Shown: one piece after another, positions 18,103 to 26,150 of the stretch | Layout: every line of letters begins with the position of its first letter | Position numbering within the stretch: position 1 is the stretch's first letter | Origin: Mucilaginibacter conchicola | GTDB lineage: Bacteria; Bacteroidota; Bacteroidia; Sphingobacteriales; Sphingobacteriaceae | Direction: 5' to 3' | NCBI RefSeq assembly: GCF_003432115.1 | Contig: NZ_QWDC01000002.1 | Span: forward strand, 1,144,878-1,208,877 | Length of the DNA stretch: 64,000 nucleotides | The notes under the pieces: model-generated | Told to the model about the DNA's origin: nothing | The model's input: only the letters and a program-made list of their open reading frames with translations | The model's database searches: none | Program-made: the position numbers and the translations under genes

Positions 18103-19239
18103 CTAAACGGTGCCAACACGCGAGGCTATCAGCTGTTCGCATAAGCCAAAAGAAAGTGTCATGCCGTTACCGCCAAGGCCGTTAATGATGGTTACACCCG
18201 GTTCGGCTTCAAGTATCAGTTCGGTTTGGCCGTTGGTAAGTTTGGCGTAAATGCCGTTCCAGGTTTGTATTACCCGTGTATCTTTCAGGTTGGTGAAAGT
18301 GTGCAGGTAATCTACTATCATCTTATTAATAAATTCTTTGTCGAAAGGATCATGCACCAGGCCGTACTCGTGCGAATCGCCCACGGTAAGTTCACCGTAC
18401 TGGTTTTGTGATACCATTACGTGGATGCCCCATTTCAGGTATTCGGCATACTGCTCTTCGTACCTTGCACGCAATGCAGGCAGTGATGCCGCCGCCTGGA
18501 AGCCCGGGTAATGCACCATTGATAAGCTACCACAAAGTGATGGGCCAATGCGCCAGTTATTAGGCTGTGCAGCCATGCGCATCATTTGTAATTTACATTT
18601 GGTAAGCGGTGCTGCGGCAAATAGCTCGGGGTAAAGGGTTTCAAACTCGGTGCCGCTGCAGATAAAGATCTCGTCGGCGCTGTAGGTTTGGTTGCCGGTG
18701 CGCACGCTGTTTGTTTTAACTTCGCTTATAGCGGTGTTCCAGTGAAATTTAACATCATATTTTTCGGCCAGGTAAGCAGCTACATTTCCGATTGCCTCGC
18801 GCGATTCGATGATCATCTCCGTGCCACTCCACAATGCACCCTTAAGCCCGTTGGTGTTTACGGCTTCAGATTTTTGCAAAGCCTGCTCTGGCGATAATAA
18901 AGCACAATCGCGCGCTGATGCATTTACATCAACGTATTGCTGCATTACCTGCAGTTCGTCATCGTTGTAAGCCAGGTGCAGTGAGCCTACTTCATCATGC
19001 CATATATTGGCTTCGGTACAAACCTGTTTCCAGATGCTGCGCGATAGCATGGCGCGCTCAAACAGCGGCCCCGTTGGTTGCCCTATTGGCCACACCATCC
19101 CAAAGTTGCGGATAGATGCACCTACGGCACGCTCGTTACGTTCAAAAACGGTAACCTGGTAACCTCTTATGGCTAATGCACGCGTGGTAGCAAGGCCTAC
19201 AATACCGGCACCTATTACAATGGCTGTTTTGTTGCTCAT
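18103..19239 (-). CDS. FAD-dependent oxidoreductase, phosphonate-neighbourhood type (TIGR03364-like)
   Basis: A 378-residue DAO-family flavoprotein with the FAD-binding motif GAGIVG at residues 10-15 and the C-terminal TIINGLGGNGMTLSFG contact. The sequence resembles the TIGR03364 group, known for living beside phosphonate degradation genes; it probably oxidises an amino- or N-alkylamino-phosphonate to an aldehyde such as phosphonoacetaldehyde. It overlaps the transporter gene by 4 bases, and the transporter overlaps a PhnX-like hydrolase, so the three form one operon. Sarcosine or glycine oxidase-like activity is the alternative. Cytoplasmic. Confidence 0.85.
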   Translation of the reverse strand: MSNKTAIVIGAGIVGLATTRALAIRGYQVTVFERNERAVGASIRNFGMVWPIGQPTGPLFERAMLSRSIWKQVCTEANIWHDEVGSLHLAYNDDELQVMQQYVDVNASARDCALLSPEQALQKSEAVNTNGLKGALWSGTEMIIESREAIGNVAAYLAEKYDVKFHWNTAISEVKTNSVRTGNQTYSADEIFICSGTEFETLYPELFAAAPLTKCKLQMMRMAAQPNNWRIGPSLCGSLSMVHYPGFQAAASLPALRARYEEQYAEYLKWGIHVMVSQNQYGELTVGDSHEYGLVHDPFDKEFINKMIVDYLHTFTNLKDTRVIQTWNGIYAKLTNGQTELILEAEPGVTIINGLGGNGMTLSFGLCEQLIASRVGTV

Positions 19240-20546
19240 ACTGTGAAAAATGTTAAGTTCTTTTTCTCGTTAGTGCTTTTACGCGCACTCTGCATAAAAT
19301 ATATCAGGGACAGGATGCCGCTTAAGGTGCCTATTACTGAAAGGATAATTAGTCCGTTTTTGAAGAATAAGTCCCAGCTGATGTGTGGATTGCCCAACTC
19401 TTTCAACAACAAAACACTAATACTGCCCAGGTAACCGATAGCGTCGGCTACGTACATTATAAAACCTACGTTGCTTTTATAATGGAATGATGCGATCATC
19501 CGCTCAAAAAAGATAGCATTGTAAGGTACATAACCCGCGTACAGGCCTAAGCCGGCCATGGTCATCCACCAAATGGGGCTGATAGCACCGGCATTGAAGA
19601 ACAGCGTTGCAACGCCCGCTAAAAGGCATCCGCAGATAATGAAGATATGGATAACTGCGAATGCTTTAAGGTTGTTTTTGATGAGGATGAGTAAACTGAT
19701 GCCCACCAATACGGCAACAGATATCACCGAATCTATACTGGCGAAAATGTTATTGTTTTTAACCCCGAGGCCATGCCATATCTCCACCTCAAAATTATCG
19801 CGGATATCGCGCATAACGGTAAGCAAAAGATAAACGATAATGGTTAGGATGATACCCGGAAGGAAACGGGTAAGAAAAGCCCTGCGCTCGGTTGCATTCA
19901 TGCTCGATCGCTCGGTACGTAGCTGCCTGTCCTGCTCGGTTGGGGGCGGCATCACTTCCAGGAATAACACGAAGAGCAGAAGCGGGACCACAAAAATTGC
20001 CCCGGTTACAAAAGGCATTACATACTCGCTGATGTGCATGCTGCCCATTACATTACGCGCCACGGTTTTTACAAAGCCCGAAGCGAATATTAAGCTGATA
20101 GAAAGTACCGCCGCCATAAACTCGGTAGCCTTGCGACCCTCCAGGTAGCCAAAAACCAGCCCCCATATCATCCCCAGCGGGAAACCGTTTATAAAAAGGC
20201 AAATGATGTTGTAAGGAGCAGGAATAACGGCAAATAGCAGCAAGGCCAGCCATGATATGCCAACCAATACTAAAATACTTTTGCCCCGGCTTTTTGATTT
20301 TACTTCGGCAATAAAGCGGATGCCATAGAATTTACTAAGCATATAACCCAGCACCTGCGCTATTACCAGCCATGCTTTATAATCAACATGCAGGTACTGG
20401 TGCCCGGTAAAAGTGCCGGCTGCAAACGCCTTGCGGAAAGCATACATAGATGTGTATGCCCCAAATGCCGATAGCCCGGCCATAACAGAGATGAGGCTGT
20501 AAGGCCACCTTGCTACTTGCTTTTTTATGTTGTTAAGCAGTTGCAT
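19236..20546 (-). CDS. DUF5690 family inner-membrane transporter
   Basis: About 436 residues with some 11-12 hydrophobic segments in an MFS-like layout, including a conserved YMFADAIGYLGS-like helix (here YVADAIGYLGSISV). I choose the ATG at 20546 (MQLLNNIKK); the longer reading needs TTG. The start lies within the end of the PhnX-like gene (14-base overlap) and the end overlaps the oxidoreductase gene, so translation is coupled. DUF5690 proteins have no firmly assigned substrate. Here the neighbours make uptake of an aminophosphonate across the inner membrane the obvious hypothesis, with distant likeness to organophosphate transporters. Confidence 0.8.
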   Translation of the reverse strand: MQLLNNIKKQVARWPYSLISVMAGLSAFGAYTSMYAFRKAFAAGTFTGHQYLHVDYKAWLVIAQVLGYMLSKFYGIRFIAEVKSKSRGKSILVLVGISWLALLLFAVIPAPYNIICLFINGFPLGMIWGLVFGYLEGRKATEFMAAVLSISLIFASGFVKTVARNVMGSMHISEYVMPFVTGAIFVVPLLLFVLFLEVMPPPTEQDRQLRTERSSMNATERRAFLTRFLPGIILTIIVYLLLTVMRDIRDNFEVEIWHGLGVKNNNIFASIDSVISVAVLVGISLLILIKNNLKAFAVIHIFIICGCLLAGVATLFFNAGAISPIWWMTMAGLGLYAGYVPYNAIFFERMIASFHYKSNVGFIMYVADAIGYLGSISVLLLKELGNPHISWDLFFKNGLIILSVIGTLSGILSLIYFMQSARKSTNEKKNLTFFTV

Positions 20547-21237
20547 TGCTTGTTTCGGTAACAATTGCTACAACATCGGCCACATCATCAATAATGTGGG
20601 TAGGGCTGTAGGGCTCTAACTGCTGGCGGGTGAAGGCGCCGGTGGTAACCGCTATAATATATTTACAGCCTACGTTTTTACCTTCGTTAATATCTACTTC
20701 GGTATCGCCTACTTTGGCAACTTCGGCAGGGTTGGTTATGCCTGCTTCGGCCATAATATGGTGGATCATTGCCGGGTCAGGGCGACCGGCAGCAACCTCG
20801 TCAGAACAGATCATGTAATCGAACAAGCCACGCTCGCGCCACTGCAGGTTGTTGATGATGCTATCAGCAATAATGCGCGAGAAACCAGTGTTTAAGCCAA
20901 CTTTAATGCCCTGGCCACGAAGCGCCAGAAGTGTTTCTTCGGCATGAGGCAATGCTTCCAGGTCTGTTGCGTTACGGTAATGGTTTACCAGGGTATCAAC
21001 AAAATGCTGGTGAATGTTATCTATCAGTTCATCAGTAAGTTTGGCGACATCTGGTTCATGCTTATCCAGCATAGTTTTAATGGCCAGCCTTTTTTCGTAA
21101 CCCATTAAAGGGCCAATTTCTGTTAGAGGTACATCATAGCCATACTTTGCAAGCGATGCTTTAAAAGTATCCATTACGCCACTTTCGTCGGCAACGGTAG
21201 TGCCGGCCATATCAAAAACAACAAGTTTAATAGACAT
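20533..21237 (-). CDS. PhnX-like phosphonatase (HAD superfamily)
   Basis: A 234-residue HAD-superfamily hydrolase of the phosphonatase-like group. The first motif is DMAGTTV with Asp9 nucleophile and Ala11, the DxAGT variant special to phosphonoacetaldehyde hydrolase and its relatives. A cap-domain Lys49 in LMGYEKR falls where PhnX has its Schiff-base Lys in MGLLK, 40 residues after the Asp. KVGDTEVDINEG is the acidic fourth motif. It should split phosphonoacetaldehyde or a near analogue to an aldehyde and phosphate. No PhnW transaminase is present; the FAD oxidoreductase downstream would supply the aldehyde. First gene of a three-gene operon behind an operator array. Confidence 0.88.
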   Translation of the reverse strand: MSIKLVVFDMAGTTVADESGVMDTFKASLAKYGYDVPLTEIGPLMGYEKRLAIKTMLDKHEPDVAKLTDELIDNIHQHFVDTLVNHYRNATDLEALPHAEETLLALRGQGIKVGLNTGFSRIIADSIINNLQWRERGLFDYMICSDEVAAGRPDPAMIHHIMAEAGITNPAEVAKVGDTEVDINEGKNVGCKYIIAVTTGAFTRQQLEPYSPTHIIDDVADVVAIVTETSNATA

Positions 21238-21246
21238 GCTAAATGA

Positions 21247-21299
21247 GAATTATTGTTTAGCAATATTAAACAATGTTTATTAAATATAAACTAAGCTAT
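21247..21299 (-). promoter_or_regulatory. Phased operator array at the PhnX-like operon promoter
   Basis: A perfect TAAACnnnGTTTA palindrome at 21267-21279 is flanked exactly 20 bp away on each side by a half-site: GTTTA at 21255-21259 and TAAAC at 21287-21291. On the minus strand a near-consensus -7 element TAATATTG (21261-21268) overlaps the palindrome by two bases, so a bound protein would block the promoter. Confidence 0.6.
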
Positions 21300-21312
21300 T
21301 GTTAAGAATACT

Positions 21313-21900
21313 TTAACCAACATTCTTCTCTTCAAAGAAATAGATCACCAGCATGCTTGCAATGCCTTTGCCAATATTGCGCGGTGTGTGCGACATGCGG
21401 CCATCAAAAAGCATGCTATCGCCTTTGCTTAAACGGTGTGTGGTATCATCACCAAAAATATATTCTATCTCGCCATCAATAATATACTTGTACTCGTAAG
21501 CCTCGGTTTCCACCAGCGGGCGGTGGGCATCGGGTTCAAGTTCAAGTATCACAATATCAACCGTTGAGTTTTTAATGAGCTGTGTAAAAATGCGCTGGTA
21601 GTGGAACCCCTCGGCATGTTCTTTCTCAAAATGTTCGTACTCGCTTTTGCGCTTAATAATAAGCGGAAAGTTCTCGTTGCGGTGGCGGATATCTTTAAAG
21701 AAAACATTAAGGTCAATATCCAGGGCCTTTACTATATCTATTAATACTATTAAAGAAGGTATAGTACGGCTGTTCTCTATCTGCGATATAAGCCCTTTGC
21801 TTACATTGGCTTTGGTTGCCAGTTCTTGTACTGTGATATTTTTTTCGCGGCGTTTCTCTTTTATACGGTTACTTATCTGTATCAGTATATCATCTTCCAT
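21313..21900 (-). CDS. XRE-type HTH regulator with C-terminal cupin
   Basis: A 195-residue regulator with an N-terminal XRE helix-turn-helix (about 8-62; TVQELATKANVSKGLISQIE) and a C-terminal cupin sensor (about 105-190; HRPLVETEAYEYKYIIDGEIEY). Such proteins usually repress catabolic genes until a small ligand binds the cupin. It sits between the PhnX-like operon and the PhnZ-like gene, and all three promoter regions around it carry TAAACnnnGTTTA-like sites, so it is the likely regulator of the locus. The ligand may be an aminophosphonate; this is inference. A separate 7-bp palindrome lies just upstream of it. Confidence 0.9.
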   Translation of the reverse strand: MEDDILIQISNRIKEKRREKNITVQELATKANVSKGLISQIENSRTIPSLIVLIDIVKALDIDLNVFFKDIRHRNENFPLIIKRKSEYEHFEKEHAEGFHYQRIFTQLIKNSTVDIVILELEPDAHRPLVETEAYEYKYIIDGEIEYIFGDDTTHRLSKGDSMLFDGRMSHTPRNIGKGIASMLVIYFFEEKNVG

Positions 21901-21930
21901 TACTTATTTAGGTTGTTGGAGTTGGCAAAG

Positions 21931-21949
21931 TATGTATTATATATACATA
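21931..21949. promoter_or_regulatory. Palindrome upstream of the XRE regulator
   Basis: TATGTAT and ATACATA form a perfect 7-bp inverted repeat around TATAT, 31 bases upstream of the regulator start. It may be an autoregulatory site. Confidence 0.35.
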
Positions 21950-21957
21950 TAGCAAGA

Positions 21958-22000
21958 AAAATTAAGTTTACAGATGTTAAATAAAGTTAAGCTATATTTA
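21958..22000 (+). promoter_or_regulatory. Operator-like half sites before the PhnZ-like gene
   Basis: GTTTA at 21966-21970 and a degenerate palindrome TAAATAAAGTTAA at 21978-21990 are again 20 bp apart. A near-consensus -7 element TATATTTA follows at 21993-22000. Confidence 0.4.
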
Positions 22001-22056
22001 ATAATCAGGGCTTAATGCAGAGGTAACAATAGCCCTATTCTTTTGTATTTATTAGA

Positions 22057-22647
22057 ATGGAATTAGAGCACTATACCCCGGAACAAGTTGTAGATAAAGT
22101 ATTTGCTTTATACGAACAACATGGCGACGAAGATTACATTGGCGAGCCTGTGTCTCAGTTAGAGCACATGGCACAGGCTGCTGATCTGGCTAAAGCCGAG
22201 GGGTATGACGATGAAGTTGTGCTTGCTGCGTTTTTTCATGACATTGGCCACCTGTGCGCTGCCGAAGGCGAAGCCGAGAGCATGGATGGCATGGGTAATG
22301 TTGATCATGAAAAACTTGGGCACGATTATTTGCTTAATTTAGGGTTCTCTAAACGCCTGGCCAACCTGGTGCAAGGCCATGTAATAGCCAAACGCTACCT
22401 TACTTTTAAATATCCCGATTATTACGAAAAGCTCTCGCCGGCCAGCCGCGCTACCTTAAACTTTCAGGGTGGGGTGATGACAGCTGAAGAAGCTGTTGAA
22501 TTTGAGGCCAATCCTGATAAAGATCTGATCATCCGTTTCAGGCATTGGGATGATGAAGCCAAGGTAGAACACGTACCTGTTACCAGTGTTAATGAGTTGA
22601 AACAAATGGCTTTAAAGCATTTGTATGCAAATCAGGCTGTTGCATAA
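22057..22647 (+). CDS. phnZ: PhnZ-like HD-domain mixed-valent iron oxygenase
   Basis: A 196-residue HD-domain protein. The likely di-iron ligands are His37, His61-Asp62, His84, His108 and Asp165, whose spacing matches what I recall for PhnZ (34, 58-59, 80, 104, 161). Tyr27 and Glu30 (YIGE) match the PhnZ residues that close over the substrate and hold its amine. PhnZ splits (R)-1-hydroxy-2-aminoethylphosphonate to glycine and phosphate. The partner hydroxylase PhnY* is absent here, so the hydroxylated compound must come from elsewhere in the genome or from the medium. It is divergent from the XRE regulator. Inositol-oxygenase-like activity is less likely because of the YxxE pair. Confidence 0.87.
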   Translation: MELEHYTPEQVVDKVFALYEQHGDEDYIGEPVSQLEHMAQAADLAKAEGYDDEVVLAAFFHDIGHLCAAEGEAESMDGMGNVDHEKLGHDYLLNLGFSKRLANLVQGHVIAKRYLTFKYPDYYEKLSPASRATLNFQGGVMTAEEAVEFEANPDKDLIIRFRHWDDEAKVEHVPVTSVNELKQMALKHLYANQAVA

Positions 22648-22727
22648 ATGGCTGTGTTAAATTAATTATACTCTTCTGTAACTAAAATATTACCGTTGGC
22701 CCCAGGCCTTAACCTTTGGGTGATTTA

Positions 22728-22786
22728 ACAATAAAGTTTACTTAATCTAAACTTAGTTTATAAATAATAAACAAAGTTTACTATTG
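22728..22786 (+). promoter_or_regulatory. Phased operator array at the SusC promoter of the phosphonate locus
   Basis: Two perfect palindromes, TAAACTTAGTTTA (22748-22760) and TAAACAAAGTTTA (22768-22780), plus a GTTTA half-site (22736-22740), are spaced 20 bp apart. The near-consensus -7 element TACTATTG (22779-22786) overlaps the last palindrome by two bases, as at 21261. Confidence 0.65.
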
Positions 22787-22830
22787 CTGCTGATAAGATC
22801 AAACTAAACAAACACAGATTTTAAAAGCAG

Positions 22831-25800
22831 ATGAAACAATTTTACCTCTATTTAAGAAGGCTTACTATCGTAATGATATGCTGCCTTTCGCCTGCGGTTT
22901 TGCTCGCTCAGAGCAAAATTTCGGGTACTGTAACAGATGAGACCAAGCAACCGTTGCCTGGTGTCAGTGTTATGTTACAAGGTACTAACCAGGGTACTAC
23001 TACCGATGTTTATGGCCGCTTTATTATCAATGCTGCCGAAGGGCAAGTGTTGGTATTTAAATTTTTAGGCTTTGCCGATCAGCAGGTAACCGTGGGTGCT
23101 TCAAAAAATATGGTTATAGCGCTTAAAGGCGATAACAAAACCTTAAACGAGGTAGTTGTTACGGCATTAGGTGTTAAGAAAGAAGCCCGCCGCCTGGGTT
23201 ACGCTGTACAAACCGTTAACGGCGACGACCTTACCATGGCTCGCGACCCTAACCCTATCACCGGCTTAACCGGTAAAGTTGCAGGTTTATCAGTAGGTGC
23301 AAGTGCCGAGTTATTGGGCGCACCAAGTGTAAGGCTGCGTGGTAATGCCATTTCATTATACGTGGTTGATGGTTTCCCTATCAATACTGATACTTATAAC
23401 ATCAGCCCTGATGATATTGAAACTTATACTGTGCTAAAAGGCCCTGCTGCTGCGGCACTTTATGGTAACCGCGCGCAGTATGGTGCAATTTTGATCACCA
23501 CTAAAAAAGGTAACAAAAACAAGAAAGGCCTTACTGTTGATATTAACAGCAGTACCGTTATCAACAGCGGCTTTTTGGCTTTCCCGCGTGTACAAAAATC
23601 TTATGGTGCGGGCGAGAACACTTTCTACGAGTTTGTGGATGGTAAAGGTGGTGCACCGGGTGGTGTTGACGCCGACTACGACGTTTGGGGCCCTTACTTT
23701 GCAGGCCAGCTGATTAAACAGTATGATAGCCCTGTAATTGATGGTGTGCGCCAGGCTACCCCTTACACCGCACGTGGTGCTGATAACCTGAAGAACTTTT
23801 TGCGCACCGGTTATCAAACCAACAACAACGTTGCTTTAACTGCTAACGGCGATAACTATAACATCCGCCTTTCGGCTTCACAGCAACACCAGAACAGCTA
23901 CATCCCAGAGCAATACCTGGATATTGCCAATGCTAACCTTTACGCATCATTTAACCCAACCCCGCGCTGGAAATTTGAAGGTAACGTAAACTTTAACCGC
24001 CAAACTACCGATAACTTCCCTGATGTTAGTTACGGCCCTAATAGCTTGATCTATAACGTTGCTATCTGGACAGGTGCCGACTGGAACGTTAACGCTCCTG
24101 ATATTAAAGCTATTTGGCAGCCGGGCAAAGTGGGTACACAATCACAATTTGCCGAGTATACCCGTTACCATAACCCGTGGTTAATGGTTAAAGAGTGGAC
24201 ACGTGGCCATTACAAAAACAATACAACCGGTTATTTATCAGCCAATTTTAAGATCAATAACAACCTCAACGCAACTTTCCGTTCGCAGGTGGATACTTAC
24301 AGCTTGCTGCGTACCGAAAAAATGCCATACTCGGCCCACCCTTATGGCCGTGAAGGTAACATGGGCGATTACCGCGAAGACCGCCGTAACCTGTTTGACA
24401 ACAACACCGAGTTGATGATCAACTATGATTACACTATTGCCAAGTTCTTAAACCTATCGGGTTTAGTGGGTGGTAACATGCGTAACCTTAGCTACAACTC
24501 TAACTGGGCATCAACAGATTATCTGAGCGTGCCAGAGGTTTACTCTTTCAGCAACTCGCTTAACAACGTACAGGCAAGCAGCTTTAGGTCTGATATGCGC
24601 GTACTGAGTGCTTACTACTCAATTGATGCAAGCTTTGGTAAATATGCTACTTTATCGCACACGCTGCGTGTTGATAAATCATCGGCATTCCAAAAACCAA
24701 CTACTTACGTATATCCAAGCTTCTCGTTAAGCTCTGTGGTATCAGATTATGTTACCTTGCCTGAGGCTATCAGCTACTTTAAAGTAAGAGGTTCATACTC
24801 GAGCATCAAGGCTGATGCTACTTCTACAACCATTGGCCCTGCGCCGTTCAGCTCAATCACTGCTTTAGGTGGCAGCCCTGATACAGGCAACCCGTTAATG
24901 ACCAATCCACTGGGTTACGGTACTGCTTATGCGTCGCCTTATAACGGCCCGTCTTATGCATTAAATTCTTACTATCCTACCGGTAAAGTTTACAATAACC
25001 AACCGGCAGGTTTTGCAACAGATTATCTTTTCCAAACCGGTATTAAAACATCAACCCGTGTAAATTACGAGGAAGGTTTCGATATCAAGTTCCTGCAAAA
25101 CCGTTTAGGTTTAACTGCTACTGCGTTCCAGTATATAGATGGTCCGCAGATATTGGCTAACCAGATCTCAACAGCATCCGGTTACACTATTGAGTATGTT
25201 AATGCGCTTAAAACCCGTAAAACAGGTTACGAGCTATCATTACAAGGTACACCTATCAAAAACATGGGTGGTTTTACCTGGAACGTATTAGTTAACGTAT
25301 CAACCTTTAAGGATATATACCTTGAGTTGCCTGAGGGCCAGGATACTTACCAAACCTTCTTTAAAGCCGGCGACCGTACCGATAAATTGTACGGTACAGC
25401 ATTCGTAAGAACACCGGATGGTAAGATCATTAATGATGAAGCCGGCAAGCCGCTTGCTAACCCAAGGCCACAATATCTGGGTAACATGAATGCTAAATAT
25501 GCATGGGCTGTTAACAACAAGTTACAGTACAAAAACTTCAGCATGAGCTTCCAGTTTGATGGCTCGGTTGGCGGTGTAATGGTTGATTATATGCACAACA
25601 AAACCATGCGTGGTGGTGCTAACATAGAAACTGCAGAAGGTGCGTTAGGCGCTGCCCGCTACCAGGATTGGTCTAACTATGGCAAAGCCGGCTACAGCGG
25701 TAGCTATATTGGCGAAGGTGTACAGATAGCAAACAAAGGTGCCGATGGTAAACCGATGCCTATCAACTACGACTCAAACGGTAACGTTATTAACTACGGC

Positions 25801-26130
25801 GACCTGCAATACAAGCAAAACGGAACCAAAACCTTTGTACAGGATTACGTAAGTAAATACTACAACGTAGATGAAGCAAACCTGATGAGCAAAACTTTCT
25901 CAAAGTTGCGCGAGGTTACTTTAGGCTTTGATTTCCCTAAACAATTGCTTAAAAACACCTTCGTGCAAAAAGCTACTGTATCTGTATACGGTCGTAACCT
26001 GCTTTATTTCTATAAAGACAAGCGCTTTAAAGATGTTGACCTTGACCAGTATAACTATGCCACAAGCTTAAGCGGTTTGCAGTCGCCAACCGTGCGTAGC
26101 TATGGCTTTAACCTAAACGTATCATTCTAA
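22831..26130 (+). CDS. SusC-like TonB-dependent transporter (phosphonate locus)
   Basis: A 1099-residue outer-membrane importer. A signal peptide (to about residue 27) precedes a carboxypeptidase-regulatory-like domain (about 30-105; ISGTVTDETKQPLPGVSV), then the plug (about 110-230, starting NEVVVTALG) and the beta-barrel ending in the typical terminal Phe. It pairs with the SusD-type lipoprotein 21 bp downstream. The operators in front of it are the same as those before the PhnX-like operon, so it probably imports a phosphonate-bearing compound, perhaps a phosphonoglycan or phosphonolipid head group. Substrate is inferred from regulation and neighbours only. Confidence 0.95.
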   Translation: MKQFYLYLRRLTIVMICCLSPAVLLAQSKISGTVTDETKQPLPGVSVMLQGTNQGTTTDVYGRFIINAAEGQVLVFKFLGFADQQVTVGASKNMVIALKGDNKTLNEVVVTALGVKKEARRLGYAVQTVNGDDLTMARDPNPITGLTGKVAGLSVGASAELLGAPSVRLRGNAISLYVVDGFPINTDTYNISPDDIETYTVLKGPAAAALYGNRAQYGAILITTKKGNKNKKGLTVDINSSTVINSGFLAFPRVQKSYGAGENTFYEFVDGKGGAPGGVDADYDVWGPYFAGQLIKQYDSPVIDGVRQATPYTARGADNLKNFLRTGYQTNNNVALTANGDNYNIRLSASQQHQNSYIPEQYLDIANANLYASFNPTPRWKFEGNVNFNRQTTDNFPDVSYGPNSLIYNVAIWTGADWNVNAPDIKAIWQPGKVGTQSQFAEYTRYHNPWLMVKEWTRGHYKNNTTGYLSANFKINNNLNATFRSQVDTYSLLRTEKMPYSAHPYGREGNMGDYREDRRNLFDNNTELMINYDYTIAKFLNLSGLVGGNMRNLSYNSNWASTDYLSVPEVYSFSNSLNNVQASSFRSDMRVLSAYYSIDASFGKYATLSHTLRVDKSSAFQKPTTYVYPSFSLSSVVSDYVTLPEAISYFKVRGSYSSIKADATSTTIGPAPFSSITALGGSPDTGNPLMTNPLGYGTAYASPYNGPSYALNSYYPTGKVYNNQPAGFATDYLFQTGIKTSTRVNYEEGFDIKFLQNRLGLTATAFQYIDGPQILANQISTASGYTIEYVNALKTRKTGYELSLQGTPIKNMGGFTWNVLVNVSTFKDIYLELPEGQDTYQTFFKAGDRTDKLYGTAFVRTPDGKIINDEAGKPLANPRPQYLGNMNAKYAWAVNNKLQYKNFSMSFQFDGSVGGVMVDYMHNKTMRGGANIETAEGALGAARYQDWSNYGKAGYSGSYIGEGVQIANKGADGKPMPINYDSNGNVINYGDLQYKQNGTKTFVQDYVSKYYNVDEANLMSKTFSKLREVTLGFDFPKQLLKNTFVQKATVSVYGRNLLYFYKDKRFKDVDLDQYNYATSLSGLQSPTVRSYGFNLNVSF

Positions 26131-26150
26131 TAACTGATAAGCAGTAAATC

